A DNA stretch of 64,000 nucleotides from JBNNGK01 sp050268245 (GCF_050268245.1 NZ_JBNNGK010000017.1:21595-85594); one strand, 5' to 3'. Positions 1 to 8,948 are shown, counted from the stretch's first letter. Notes: generated by a model not told the origin, from the letters alone. A program made the numbers and translations.

Positions 1-160
1 GCCGCCCTGTATGTCACAGTACCGTAACAGTGATTGTGCCGCACGGCACCTCAACAACCCCGATCGATAACTCGCGATAATCTGTAACGCCGTGTCCATC
101 TCTTATCTGGAGCAGACCTTCCGGCATACCTGTTCGCCATGATCTTGCAAACGACAATGC

Positions 161-179
161 TGTCTCTAGACTAGAGACA
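161..179. repeat. perfect 19-bp palindrome
   Basis: Two 9-base arms (TGTCTCTAG and CTAGAGACA) flank a single central A. It lies in the 242 bases before the end of pmbA, where no gene was recognised. It could be an operator for a gene to the left of the window or part of a terminator. No T-run follows it on either strand, so the terminator reading is weak. Confidence 0.5.
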
Positions 180-203
180 AGATTAAAACGGGGAAGCGAG
201 GGT

Positions 204-235
204 GGAAAAGCGCTGGCCGACGAACGCCGGCCAAC
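204..235 (-). terminator. possible terminator after pmbA
   Basis: On the minus strand, arms TGGCCG and CGGCCA (214-219 pairing with 228-233) are followed within a few bases by a short run of four T. It sits 8 bases beyond the pmbA stop codon. The stem is GC-rich but the T-run is short, so this is tentative. Confidence 0.4.
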
Positions 236-242
236 ATGGCGA

Positions 243-1583
243 TTACTCGCCGGCGATTTTCATTTCTGGCAGCAGCACTGAACCGCACTGGATATTACTG
301 CGCGTTTCAATATCACTGCCGATGCTCACGATATTGCGCAGCATATCTTTTAGATTTCCCGCAATGGTTATCTCACTGACCGGGTATTGGATTTCGCCAT
401 TTTCTACCCAGAACCCAGCTGCACCGCGTGAGTAGTCACCGGTAACGCCGCTGACACCCTGCCCCATCAGCTCGGTTACCACCAATCCCGTGCCCAATTG
501 TTTCAACATACCCGCAAAATCATTACCCTGACCGGCAATACGCCAGTTATGGATACCACCGGCATGGCCGGTGCTATGCATGCCCAGCTTACGTGCCGCG
601 TAGCTGGTCAACAGCCAAGTCTGCAAGACGCCATCTTTGACAATGTCACGGCGTTGGGTGCGTACCCCTTCGCTATCGAACGGCGTCGACGCTAATCCTT
701 TTAACAGGTGCGGATGCTCTTCAATGGTCAGCCATTCCGGCAGGATCTGTTTACCCAGCGAATCCAGCAAGAAAGTCGACTTACGGTACACGCTGCTGCC
801 GCTGATCGCCCCAACCAGATGGCCAAATAAGCCAGTCGCCACTTCAGAGGCAAACAGTACCGGTGCTTTCATCGTCGATAGTTTGCGGGGAGCCAAACGC
901 GAGAGCGTTCGACGAGCACACTCTTCGCCGACCCACTCAGGGCTTGCTAAATCGCTCATCGCACGGCCAATGGTGTAGGCATAATCGCGTTCCATGTCGC
1001 CTTGATGTTCCGCGATCACACAGCTTGAAAGCGAATGACGGCTGGAACAATAACTTTGTAGCATGCCATGACTATTACCAAACACTTTAATGCCATAATG
1101 GCTGTTAAAGCTGCCACCTTCGGTGTTGGTAATGCGTTTATCTGCTGCCAAAGAAGCCTGTTCAGCACGGGCGGCCAGCTCAATGCCGCGTTCGGCATCC
1201 AATTCGGCCGGATGGAACAGATCAAGATCCGGCGCGTCAAACGCCAACAGATCTTTTTCAGCCGGACCAGCGTACGGATCCGGCGAAGTATAACGTGCAA
1301 TATCAAGCGCGGCTCTGACGGTACGCGCAATGGCATCAGGGCTCAGATCGGTCGATGACGCACTGCCTTTGCGTTGCTGATAATAAACGGTGATACCCAA
1401 AGCGCCATCGCTGTTGAACTCAACGTTTTCTACCTCGCCAAAGCGGGTGCTCACACTGATACCGGTGGTTTTGGTGACGGCAACTTCTGCCGCGTCGGAA
1501 TCGGCACCTGCCAGTTCCAGAGCCTGCGAAACGGCTCGTTCTAGCGTCTTGCGCTGTTCTGCCACTGTCGTTTCTACTTTCAT
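243..1583 (-). CDS. pmbA: metalloprotease TldE/PmbA
   Basis: The 446-residue protein is a clear PmbA (TldE) homologue across its full length. TldE pairs with TldD to form a heterodimeric cytoplasmic protease that degrades unfolded peptides, matures microcin B17 and helps degrade the CcdA antitoxin. TldE itself lacks the HExxxH metal motif; the motif is in TldD, encoded at 8998-10443. The C-terminal half carries the conserved family stretches around STGHAGGIHNW and GDYSRGAAGFWVENGE. The ATG at 1583 is preferred over the TTG one codon upstream. The gene is divergent from yjgA, as in E. coli. Confidence 0.95.
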   Translation of the reverse strand: MKVETTVAEQRKTLERAVSQALELAGADSDAAEVAVTKTTGISVSTRFGEVENVEFNSDGALGITVYYQQRKGSASSTDLSPDAIARTVRAALDIARYTSPDPYAGPAEKDLLAFDAPDLDLFHPAELDAERGIELAARAEQASLAADKRITNTEGGSFNSHYGIKVFGNSHGMLQSYCSSRHSLSSCVIAEHQGDMERDYAYTIGRAMSDLASPEWVGEECARRTLSRLAPRKLSTMKAPVLFASEVATGLFGHLVGAISGSSVYRKSTFLLDSLGKQILPEWLTIEEHPHLLKGLASTPFDSEGVRTQRRDIVKDGVLQTWLLTSYAARKLGMHSTGHAGGIHNWRIAGQGNDFAGMLKQLGTGLVVTELMGQGVSGVTGDYSRGAAGFWVENGEIQYPVSEITIAGNLKDMLRNIVSIGSDIETRSNIQCGSVLLPEMKIAGE

Positions 1584-1751
1584 CAATCTGCCATAATTAG
1601 AATCGTTGAGAAAAGTGCCGTGCCGGCATGATGGAACGAGCGGGCACGCAAAATCAGATGAATAATGCCTTTGAGTCTAACAGGAACTGCGTGGAATTTC
1701 GCATAAAGGCAGCAACCTGTTAGGATTAGCCTCTTTTTAACGGAGCCTACC

Positions 1752-2300
1752 ATGAACAAACAGCCTGAAGACTGGCTCGACGAAGTCCCGGAGAACAACA
1801 ACGAGGACGATGACGAGATTATCTGGGTGAGTAAAAGTGAAATCAAACGTGATGCAGAAGCGCTGAAAGACCTAGGAACCGAATTGGTTGAACTGGGGAA
1901 AAACGCGCTGGAACGTATCCCGCTTGATGAAGATCTGCGCACGGCCATTGAACTGGCGCAAAAGATCAAAAAAGAAGGCCGCCGCCGCCAGATCCAATTG
2001 ATTGGCAAAATGTTGCGCGCCCGCGATGTCGAACCGATTCAAACCGCGCTCGACAAGCTGAAAAACCGCCATAACCAACAGGTTTCGCTGTTTCATAAGC
2101 TGGAAACACTGCGTGACCGCCTGGTGGAAGAAGGGGATGATGCGATCCCATCGGTGCTGGATCTCTACCCAGAAGCCGATCGCCAACAGCTGCGCTCACT
2201 GGTACGTAACGCCCAGAAAGAAAAGGCAGCCAACAAGCCGCCTAAAGCTTATCGCCAGATCTTCCAATATCTGCGTGAACTGGCCGAGACGGCAGAATGA
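1752..2300 (+). CDS. darP: ribosome biogenesis factor DarP (YjgA)
   Basis: This is a 182-residue, highly charged, helical protein of the YjgA/DUF615 family. Known: the E. coli protein associates with late 50S precursors and promotes 50S assembly. The N-terminus is acidic (the DEVPENNNEDDDE region). The rest is rich in Lys, Arg and Glu, with the family stretch RRRQIQLIGKMLR near residues 76-88. It is divergent from pmbA across about 170 bases, the usual enterobacterial arrangement. Start and length agree with the family. Confidence 0.93.
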   Translation: MNKQPEDWLDEVPENNNEDDDEIIWVSKSEIKRDAEALKDLGTELVELGKNALERIPLDEDLRTAIELAQKIKKEGRRRQIQLIGKMLRARDVEPIQTALDKLKNRHNQQVSLFHKLETLRDRLVEEGDDAIPSVLDLYPEADRQQLRSLVRNAQKEKAANKPPKAYRQIFQYLRELAETAE

Positions 2301-2348
2301 AAGGCCGCAGCGCCGCCCGCATGATGGGATGAACCTCAGCGTTCATCC

Positions 2349-2642
2349 CTAATGATGCGCCGGTGCGCTGCTGCCCTCACGAATATTAAAATGCAGGCGG
2401 CCTTCCAGCTCTTCTTCTGCTTCTTCAAACAGCAAAATGATCGCGCCAAAGCGACGCTTACGACGGTTATCGAGGTTGATAAATTCAATCTCGACCGGTA
2501 ATCCGATATCCCCCGTCACCACGTCCCAGAGCGCATCCAGATTAGCCCCAAACTCGTTGCCCAGTGAGAACTTAGCGGCAAAATCACGGTAGAAAGCCGG
2601 TAGATCGAGTATCTGGCTAAAATCAAACTCTACTTTTTCCAT
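2349..2642 (-). CDS. yhcO: barstar-family ribonuclease inhibitor (YhcO-like)
   Basis: A 97-residue protein of the barstar family, close to E. coli YhcO. Barstar residues that contact barnase are present: Asp36, Trp39 and Asp40 in the NLDALWD block (barstar Asp35, Trp38, Asp39), plus an acidic EEAEEELEG segment where barstar has Glu76. It should be a cytoplasmic inhibitor of the RNase encoded immediately upstream. Two starts are possible: GTG at 2651, which overlaps the RNase stop as GTGA, or ATG at 2642. The ATG gives the family N-terminus and is used here. Either way the two genes are translationally linked. Pairing is inferred from adjacency and conserved contacts. Confidence 0.9.
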   Translation of the reverse strand: MEKVEFDFSQILDLPAFYRDFAAKFSLGNEFGANLDALWDVVTGDIGLPVEIEFINLDNRRKRRFGAIILLFEEAEEELEGRLHFNIREGSSAPAHH

Positions 2643-2647
2643 CACGC

Positions 2648-3100
2648 TCACTCCACCCGAATGAAGGTTTTATAATGGTCACGCGTAACAAAAATCAGAC
2701 CATCATTGGAATACAGCAGGCGATCGGCACCGCGCCGGCCACATTGATAATTGATATCTGCCTCGTGCCAGACACGCTTATGCGTCGCGGGCAGGCGCCC
2801 CTCACGGTTTGAGAAACGATCGCCACCAATCGCTTTGCCCGGCAAGACGGAACATAAATTGCCGTTACGCGCATCCCATCCCTGATTTCGCGCCTGTTTT
2901 TTGCTGATGTAGTAGTTCGGTAAACGCTGATGCTGCTTGAGATAGCTCACGACCCGCTTTTGCTGCGTCAGTTGATCAATACTGTCCGTTACCGCCACCG
3001 CCGGCACATCCGCAATCACCCGATCGCCATTACCTCGCAACGCAGTAAAACCGGCAATGATTACGGCGATCAACACCGCGACAAGAATTCGCTTATTCAT
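2648..3100 (-). CDS. secreted barnase-like ribonuclease
   Basis: The 150-residue protein has a hydrophobic signal or anchor segment at residues 5-21 and a C-terminal domain that aligns with Bacillus barnase without gaps, at an offset of +40. Barnase active-site residues are all present: Lys67 (27), Asp94 (54), Glu113 (73), Arg123 (83), Arg127 (87) and His142 (102). It is therefore expected to be an active guanyl-preferring extracytoplasmic RNase. Two cysteines, Cys83 and Cys120, fall on barnase positions 43 and 80 and could form a disulfide after export. ATG at 3100 is preferred over 3124 because it puts the signal peptide at the N-terminus. The next gene encodes the matching inhibitor. Confidence 0.88.
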   Translation of the reverse strand: MNKRILVAVLIAVIIAGFTALRGNGDRVIADVPAVAVTDSIDQLTQQKRVVSYLKQHQRLPNYYISKKQARNQGWDARNGNLCSVLPGKAIGGDRFSNREGRLPATHKRVWHEADINYQCGRRGADRLLYSNDGLIFVTRDHYKTFIRVE

Positions 3101-3369
3101 TACTTTCCCTGACATGGGTGACACGGTATGCCACTCGCTGGTTAGTTATATATCTGAATATTATGAACTCAATATGACCAATGTGTAACGTTTTCACTTC
3201 CCGTGACCTGTACACGGCTGTCATACTCTCAAACAGTGCCAACACGACGGACACTGCACGTTCATCAGTGCTAATGATGCCACTTTCAGGCGCTGCTGAC
3301 ACGCAAGCCCTACAGATATTCAGTATAGTGCCGCGCACAGCACTCTGCGGCAGCATCCGTGCACGAATA

Positions 3370-5337
3370 TTAATCGATCAAGGCATGGCGATAGCGGTGC
3401 AGCATATCTGCCAACCTTTTCACCGGCCCAGTCACACTCAGCGGAGCCTGATTCTCCACCAGCTTCTGCTGGTATTCATTCATCTCATCCAACAGCCGAT
3501 CGTAATAATAGGCGCGCTTGACGTCATTTTTGGCATTAACCACCCAATCTGCCGTTTTACGAATTTGCTTGTGGAATACCGATAACTCTTCGCTCGCCGG
3601 AATATTGGCACGTTGCATACGCTGGTGCGCAATAATCAGATTCAGCGCCAAACGATACTTGGCAATGTCATTGGGGAACATCATCAGCAATTGATTCAAT
3701 TGTTGATACAGCGCCGGCAAATGGTTTTCATGGCGCTTGGCGGCTTTGGTGGTCAACGCAGACACCGCGCTGCTGACAAACTGATTCAATAAGGTACGCC
3801 CGGTACGTTCACGCGAGTTATCACGAATCAACAGCAACACCATCAGGCCAACGCAACTGCCAAGAAGCTGCCCGAGTGATGCATCAAGAAACTGTGTGAC
3901 ATTGAACTCCATGGGGTTACTCAGCACCAAAATGTTGATGGTGCCCGCCAGCGTACCCAATGAGCCCAATCGCCGTTTTTGCACTTCAATGCCGATAAAG
4001 AAAGCCAGTATCCCCAAACTCAGGCACAGCAACAAAATACTTTGCTGGGTCGCAGGGATGATCACCATAAAATACAGTGCGCCAATAGGGACGGCCATCA
4101 TCATACCGAGGACAAAGTCCAACCCCACCATGCGCGGGTTCGGCGTACGCATCGCCAGTGAGGTAATCACCGCGATGATCACCATAAAACCGCTGCCTGA
4201 TGTCCAGCCAGTCCACAGCCACAGCAAACTCCCCAACGCTGTCGCGGTGAAGGTTCGCAACCCATTGATCATTGCGTGATGCCCTTCCGCCGACGTCGGT
4301 TTGACCACCACTTCACTGCTCAATACGCCCTCTTCCACTGCGCTGATGCTGCTGTTGGTGTGAACACCTTTGGACAACAGCAGGTAGCGAGTCGCGGCAC
4401 CGACCCAACTGGTGACGGTTAACAACGTTTCATCGGTGCGATTGGTGGTCAACACTTGGCGCAACAGTTTCAGGCGCTTATGGATCGCCTGCGGCGTTTC
4501 CGCGGGTACCATCAGCAGTTCACGCACGTTCTCTTTCACCGCATTCGGATGATTAAGCAAGATTAAATAGGTTTCACATGCTTGGGTAATCAGCGTCAAC
4601 GATAGCGTATGCAGCGCACGTACGCGGCGGTTCACCTTCTGCCAGCGCGAAGACTCCAACATCAGGCTGCTACGCATACCGTTCAGCGCCGTCGCACCTT
4701 TCACCAAATTGCTCCAGGCGCGGTCGATATCTTCTTTTTCCGCATTGCTGATACACATCTGCATCAGTTTGTACTGATCCACCAGTAATTTATCCACCGT
4801 ACGATCGATATCTTGTTTAATCGAACGTGGCGAGAAAATCAGATCGGCCAACACAGCACTGACGATACCGAGCACGATCTCACTGCAGCGCTCCACGGCA
4901 AACTGAGGCGCCTCCAGCAGATGCGCCTCACTGGTCGCCACGGTGACGATAATAATCAAGGCGGTATAGCCAGCCAGACCCCACGCGTAAGAGTTTTCTA
5001 CTTTAATCAGCGAGGAAACCCAGGTACAGAAACCGGCCCAAGCGCAGCACAGTAACAGCATCACCACCGGAGCACGCGCGGTCATCACAATGATAATTAG
5101 GCCAACAAAACAGCCAATGAACGTGCCGATAATACGTAACCAACCACGATGACGGATTGCACCAGAGAAGGGTTCACCACCGGCGGCAAATGCCGGGCCG
5201 GCAGCGACGATAGCAGCGGTCATGGCTGACCAACGCGGCGTTTCCAGGTTGAGGTGAAAACCGACAAACAGTGCGAACACAATCGCAAAACTCAGCTTGA
5301 AGGCAAACCTCAGGCGAATAAATACGGGATTATTCAT
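3370..5337 (-). CDS. aaeB: p-hydroxybenzoic acid efflux pump subunit AaeB
   Basis: A 655-residue inner-membrane protein of the FUSC/aromatic-acid exporter family. It has two membrane bundles, roughly residues 10-165 and 360-495, each followed by a long cytoplasmic stretch, which is the usual AaeB architecture. With the membrane-fusion protein AaeA it exports hydroxylated aromatic carboxylates such as p-hydroxybenzoate. Its ATG overlaps the aaeA stop codon by one base (TAATG), indicating translational coupling. It is the last gene of aaeXAB and is probably controlled by AaeR, encoded divergently. E. coli YjcQ/MdtO proteins belong to the same broad family, but the operon makes AaeB secure. Confidence 0.95.
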   Translation of the reverse strand: MNNPVFIRLRFAFKLSFAIVFALFVGFHLNLETPRWSAMTAAIVAAGPAFAAGGEPFSGAIRHRGWLRIIGTFIGCFVGLIIIVMTARAPVVMLLLCCAWAGFCTWVSSLIKVENSYAWGLAGYTALIIIVTVATSEAHLLEAPQFAVERCSEIVLGIVSAVLADLIFSPRSIKQDIDRTVDKLLVDQYKLMQMCISNAEKEDIDRAWSNLVKGATALNGMRSSLMLESSRWQKVNRRVRALHTLSLTLITQACETYLILLNHPNAVKENVRELLMVPAETPQAIHKRLKLLRQVLTTNRTDETLLTVTSWVGAATRYLLLSKGVHTNSSISAVEEGVLSSEVVVKPTSAEGHHAMINGLRTFTATALGSLLWLWTGWTSGSGFMVIIAVITSLAMRTPNPRMVGLDFVLGMMMAVPIGALYFMVIIPATQQSILLLCLSLGILAFFIGIEVQKRRLGSLGTLAGTINILVLSNPMEFNVTQFLDASLGQLLGSCVGLMVLLLIRDNSRERTGRTLLNQFVSSAVSALTTKAAKRHENHLPALYQQLNQLLMMFPNDIAKYRLALNLIIAHQRMQRANIPASEELSVFHKQIRKTADWVVNAKNDVKRAYYYDRLLDEMNEYQQKLVENQAPLSVTGPVKRLADMLHRYRHALID

Positions 5338-6272
5338 TAACCGAACTCACGCAGCCGATGCATCAGTCTCACGAAAGGCGAGCTTTTATCCTTGTGGCGC
5401 ACGTCTTTACCGGTGACCACCACGGTCGCGGTCGTCCCGGCGGGATAAGGATGCTGTTGGTCTTCCGCATCAAGGATAATTTTCACCGGTACACGCTGAG
5501 CCAAACGCACCCACTCCAGATTACTGTCGATGGCCGCCAGCCCTTTAGGATTGTTGGTACTGCTGCTGTTATTCACCCCCGCCGCAATACTGTCCACCGT
5601 TCCGCGCATAATGCGGTTGCTCCCCAACGGCGTAATTTCAACCCTGTCACCTTTGCTCAAACCGTGCAGCTTGGTTTCTTCCAGGTAGGCCAGCACATAG
5701 AAGGTGTTCTTTTTCACCAACGCCACGGCGGTTGAGCCACGGGTGATAAATTCCCCTTCGTGCACATTGAGATTGGTGATCCAACCATCGGCCGGGGCGC
5801 GCACAGTGGTGCGTTCCAGATCCAATTTTGCCAGATCGCGTACCGCGATCGCTTTCGATAACTGATGTTGCACGGTTTGCAGCACGTTATTCGCCTGATC
5901 GATCTCTTCCTGCGACAACGCCCGGATACCGAGTTTAATTCTGCGACCGGCTTCGCGCCGTTTCTCTGCGGCTAACGTCTTGTAATAGGCCACATCGGCG
6001 TTGGCTTCTGCCAATGCCTGTTGATAACGCGGCTGATCGATAACAAACAATACCTGGCCTTTCTTGACCAACTGGTTATCTTGCAACGGCACCTGGGTCA
6101 GCAAACCACTCACATCCGGCGCGATCGCCACCACATCGGCAGTAAATTTGGCATCCCGCGTCCAAGGCGATTCGGTATAAAACACCCAAGCTTTAAATAC
6201 GGCGATAATCCCCAGCAAAACAAGAATCAAAGTGATCGCGATTCTGGCTATTTTTATTGAAAAATTTTTCAC
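5337..6272 (-). CDS. aaeA: p-hydroxybenzoic acid efflux pump subunit AaeA
   Basis: A 311-residue membrane-fusion protein of the HlyD/EmrA type. It has one N-terminal membrane helix (about residues 8-30), a first half of the lipoyl-like barrel (ADVVAIAPDVSGLL), a coiled-coil hairpin around residues 85-150, the return half (TTVRAPADGWITNL) and a beta-barrel. It bridges AaeB to the outer-membrane channel. The start is GTG at 6272, 7 bases after the aaeX stop. The E. coli protein has the same length class and N-terminal pattern. Confidence 0.95.
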   Translation of the reverse strand: MKNFSIKIARIAITLILVLLGIIAVFKAWVFYTESPWTRDAKFTADVVAIAPDVSGLLTQVPLQDNQLVKKGQVLFVIDQPRYQQALAEANADVAYYKTLAAEKRREAGRRIKLGIRALSQEEIDQANNVLQTVQHQLSKAIAVRDLAKLDLERTTVRAPADGWITNLNVHEGEFITRGSTAVALVKKNTFYVLAYLEETKLHGLSKGDRVEITPLGSNRIMRGTVDSIAAGVNNSSSTNNPKGLAAIDSNLEWVRLAQRVPVKIILDAEDQQHPYPAGTTATVVVTGKDVRHKDKSSPFVRLMHRLREFG

Positions 6273-6279
6273 AGCGACC

Positions 6280-6483
6280 TCAAATAAAAAGACACGAAAT
6301 CAGATAAAACAGGCAGCAATACAGCGCGCTGTTAAACAGCGCAGGATGCCAGACAAAATCATAAATCCCGGTCGGCTGTAATAGGCGGCGAAGCACAAAA
6401 AACAACGCCAGCGAGACAATCAGCTCAAAAAATATCGGTGGAAATGACAGTCCAAAGATGACCATAACCGGAAGCAAACTCAT
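6280..6483 (-). CDS. aaeX: small membrane protein AaeX
   Basis: A 67-residue protein with two predicted membrane helices (about residues 5-30 and 48-66), matching the DUF1656 family and nearly the whole E. coli AaeX, including the GIYDFVWHPALFN block. Its role in the efflux system is unknown; aaeA and aaeB suffice for transport in E. coli. ATG at 6483 is chosen; a TTG codon lies directly before it. It is the first gene of aaeXAB. Confidence 0.93.
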   Translation of the reverse strand: MSLLPVMVIFGLSFPPIFFELIVSLALFFVLRRLLQPTGIYDFVWHPALFNSALYCCLFYLISCLFI

Positions 6484-6486
6484 CAA

Positions 6487-6772
6487 GTTTTCCTTATTGT
6501 TTACTTAGCCGGGGAACAAGCACTATTCTCATTCTCATTCACATTCTCTTTACATTCTAGCGGAAGAACGCCACACGGTGTTTCCCAGACAGGTTGTCCA
6601 GGTCATAAACCTGAAAAAGAGTTAAACTCAGGACATACGTCCGTGAATGGGAATGCGAGGATAATTAGCGACGGTGGCGTCACAAAACTTCGTTGTACGC
6701 ATTATATTAGCCTGCTTACTATCAAGGCATCAACAATCTGTGATCTAAATCACTTTTAAGCCAGAGTGAACA
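6487..6772. promoter_or_regulatory. aaeX-aaeR divergent control region
   Basis: This 286-base spacer must hold the promoters of aaeXAB (minus) and aaeR (plus). In E. coli, AaeR activates aaeXAB in response to aromatic carboxylic acids. Four consecutive hexamers, ATTCTC ATTCTC ATTCAC ATTCTC, run from 6525 to 6548. Read on the minus strand they are GAGAAT-type hexamers resembling the GATAAT units of Fur sites. No operator was identified with certainty. Confidence 0.5.
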
Positions 6773-7684
6773 ATGGAAAGACTTAAACGGATGTCGGTGT
6801 ACGCAAAAGTCGTTGAGTGTGGCTCGTTTACCGCCGCCGCACGCCAGCTCGACATGAGCGTTTCATCCATCAGCCAAACAGTGTCTAAACTGGAAAATGA
6901 ATTACAAGTGAAGCTGCTCAATCGCAGCACACGCAGCATTGGTCTGACTGAAGCCGGTAAAATTTATTATCAAGGTTGCCGCCGTATGCTGCAGGAAGTC
7001 AGCGAAGTTCACGAACAACTTTATGCGTTTAACAATACTCCCACCGGTAGTCTACGCATTGGCAGTTCTTCCACAATGGCGCAAAATGTATTGGCGACGA
7101 TGACCGCCGATATGCTGAAAGAATACCCCGGCCTGACGGTGAACCTCGTGACCGGCATTCCAGCACCGGATCTGATCGCAGATGGGTTGGACGTGGTGAT
7201 CCGCGTCGGCGCACTGCAAGATTCCAGCCTGTTTTCTAAACGCCTCGGGTCGATGCCAATGGTGGTGTGCGCCGCCAAAAGTTATTTGGCCCACTTCGGC
7301 ACGCCACAAAAACCCAATGACATGGTGAATTTTTCTTGGTTGGAATACAGCGTGAGGCCGGACAGCCAATTCGAACTGATCGCCCCGGAAGGCATCAGCA
7401 CGCGCATTTCGCCGCAAGGACGCTTCGTCACTAATGATTCCCAAACGATGATCCGCTGGTTAAAAGCCGGTGCGGGTATCGCCTATGTTCCTCTGATGTG
7501 GGTGATTGAAGAGATCAAACGCGGCGAGATCGAGATCCTATTTAAACGCTATCACTCCGATCCGCGCCCCGTCTACGCACTTTACACGGAAAAAGACAAA
7601 ATGCCGCTCAAGGTACAGGTCTGCATTAATTATCTGACTGAATACTTTCAGAAAGTTGGCGAGATTTATCAGGGCTATCGTTAA
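6773..7684 (+). CDS. aaeR: LysR-type regulator AaeR
   Basis: A 303-residue LysR-family regulator. The winged helix-turn-helix is at residues 1-60 (recognition region around SFTAAARQLDMSVSSISQTV) and the periplasmic-binding-like effector domain at about 90-295. It is divergent from aaeXAB, which identifies it as AaeR. Known: AaeR responds to p-hydroxybenzoate-type acids and activates the pump operon. Length and gene order match E. coli. No upstream gene is co-transcribed with it. Confidence 0.92.
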   Translation: MERLKRMSVYAKVVECGSFTAAARQLDMSVSSISQTVSKLENELQVKLLNRSTRSIGLTEAGKIYYQGCRRMLQEVSEVHEQLYAFNNTPTGSLRIGSSSTMAQNVLATMTADMLKEYPGLTVNLVTGIPAPDLIADGLDVVIRVGALQDSSLFSKRLGSMPMVVCAAKSYLAHFGTPQKPNDMVNFSWLEYSVRPDSQFELIAPEGISTRISPQGRFVTNDSQTMIRWLKAGAGIAYVPLMWVIEEIKRGEIEILFKRYHSDPRPVYALYTEKDKMPLKVQVCINYLTEYFQKVGEIYQGYR

Positions 7685-7802
7685 CCCCTCATCCACTCAC
7701 CACCTCACTATTCATCGTTAAGTACGGATAGAACGATGACGTTGTGTTTACCGGCCACGTCTTATGGCTGGCAGCTTTTAACAATAAATTAACAACAAAG
7801 GG

Positions 7803-8741
7803 TTATCCACCGAAAACCAGCGAGCCGGGCTTCGCGCCTGCATTGGCGGCAGCAAAGGATTTTGCCTCCGCCGTTGTTTGCAGTATATAGCTGTAATTGG
7901 ACGACGCAGTCCATTTGGCTGGGGACGATGTCTGATTGGTAATAGCAGGAATACTGCCCTTATCAGTAAAAGTACCGTTACCCTTATCATCCAGCATGCC
8001 GTTACGCTCACTACCGGCACCGAAATAGTTATTTTCGGAGAGAATATTAGCGTTTTGCGCCAACGTAAAACCTAACTGGAATTGATTAATATAATTATTG
8101 TAGACATGGAAGTAACCGTAACGCATCAAGCCTGGCGCCCGAACCTGCATATTTTCAAAATGGCAGTGGCAAATAGTCAGGTGCGGATAACCATTATACG
8201 CCGGGTTATTGTCATCAGCCGGATGTCCCAAAATCAGACCATACTTATGATTGGCAAATGAACAATTACTAATAGTGATATAGTCAGCTTTATCCCCTAC
8301 ATACAGTAATTTATCCGTGCTACCATCATCTGCTGACCAGCTATGCCCGACAAAGGAACAGTGGTCGATCCAATATTTACTGCCGTAGTTGAGATACACC
8401 TGAATATCATCATTCTGATTAATCCCTTGAGAATGCTGGAAAACGACATTCTGCAAGATGATATTTTGCGAGCTAGGGGTCGCCCGCAGATGAATATTTT
8501 TGAGGACCCGGTTCTGGAAAGATCCAACCAGCGTTTTATTCGCTCCCATTGAGACTTTAGTCAGGCTTGAGGCTGAAATATTACTATTTAACACCAACAC
8601 TCGCGGTGTGGTATCGGCGATATTGCTTTTCAATTGTTCGAGGGTGTTAATATTGACCACGGAACCTGACCATCCGCCGGTCACTTTAGCCGCTTTGGCA
8701 AAGCCCGTCAGGCCGATAAGTTTGCTTGTTGGATATGACAT
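7803..8741 (-). CDS. pnl: pectin lyase, polysaccharide lyase family 1
   Basis: A 312-residue right-handed beta-helix enzyme very similar in length and sequence to the Pectobacterium carotovorum pectin lyase Pnl. Family 1 signatures are visible: WIDHCS at 124-129, the DDGSTDK segment near 139-144, and RAPGLMRYG at 201-209, with the catalytic and substrate-binding arginines. It cleaves methylated polygalacturonan by beta-elimination. As in the Pectobacterium enzyme, no ordinary signal peptide is present. In that genus pnl is induced by DNA damage through RdgA/RdgB; no matching site could be named here. The ribosome site GAGAGG precedes the ATG. It interrupts the usual aaeR-tldD neighbourhood, which suggests gain by transfer. 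Confidence 0.88.
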   Translation of the reverse strand: MSYPTSKLIGLTGFAKAAKVTGGWSGSVVNINTLEQLKSNIADTTPRVLVLNSNISASSLTKVSMGANKTLVGSFQNRVLKNIHLRATPSSQNIILQNVVFQHSQGINQNDDIQVYLNYGSKYWIDHCSFVGHSWSADDGSTDKLLYVGDKADYITISNCSFANHKYGLILGHPADDNNPAYNGYPHLTICHCHFENMQVRAPGLMRYGYFHVYNNYINQFQLGFTLAQNANILSENNYFGAGSERNGMLDDKGNGTFTDKGSIPAITNQTSSPAKWTASSNYSYILQTTAEAKSFAAANAGAKPGSLVFGG

Positions 8742-8948
8742 ATATGCCTCTCTTCGTGAATAAGCTCAATTTCGCGAGCAGGGATTTGACGAAGTGAGGT
8801 TAATTTATTGTTACAACCGTTTGATAGCGAAACCGTTTTATTGAGAGACAGCACGCAAATGCTGCAACCCGTCGCGTTTGGCAGAACTGAACGTGATGAA
8901 TACGCTCTGGCTGACACCGTGAAAGCCGCTTAAGCCTCTTTCCTATCG

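Noticed and set aside
1..242. A search for the end of a gene at the left edge of the window.
   Set aside because: No frame with recognisable content was found; only the palindrome and a weak terminator are reported.
8826..8845. A KdgR-like site (GAAACCGTTTTAT) upstream of pnl.
   Set aside because: Only a partial match to the KdgR consensus; the second half is poor. KdgR control of pnl is not claimed.
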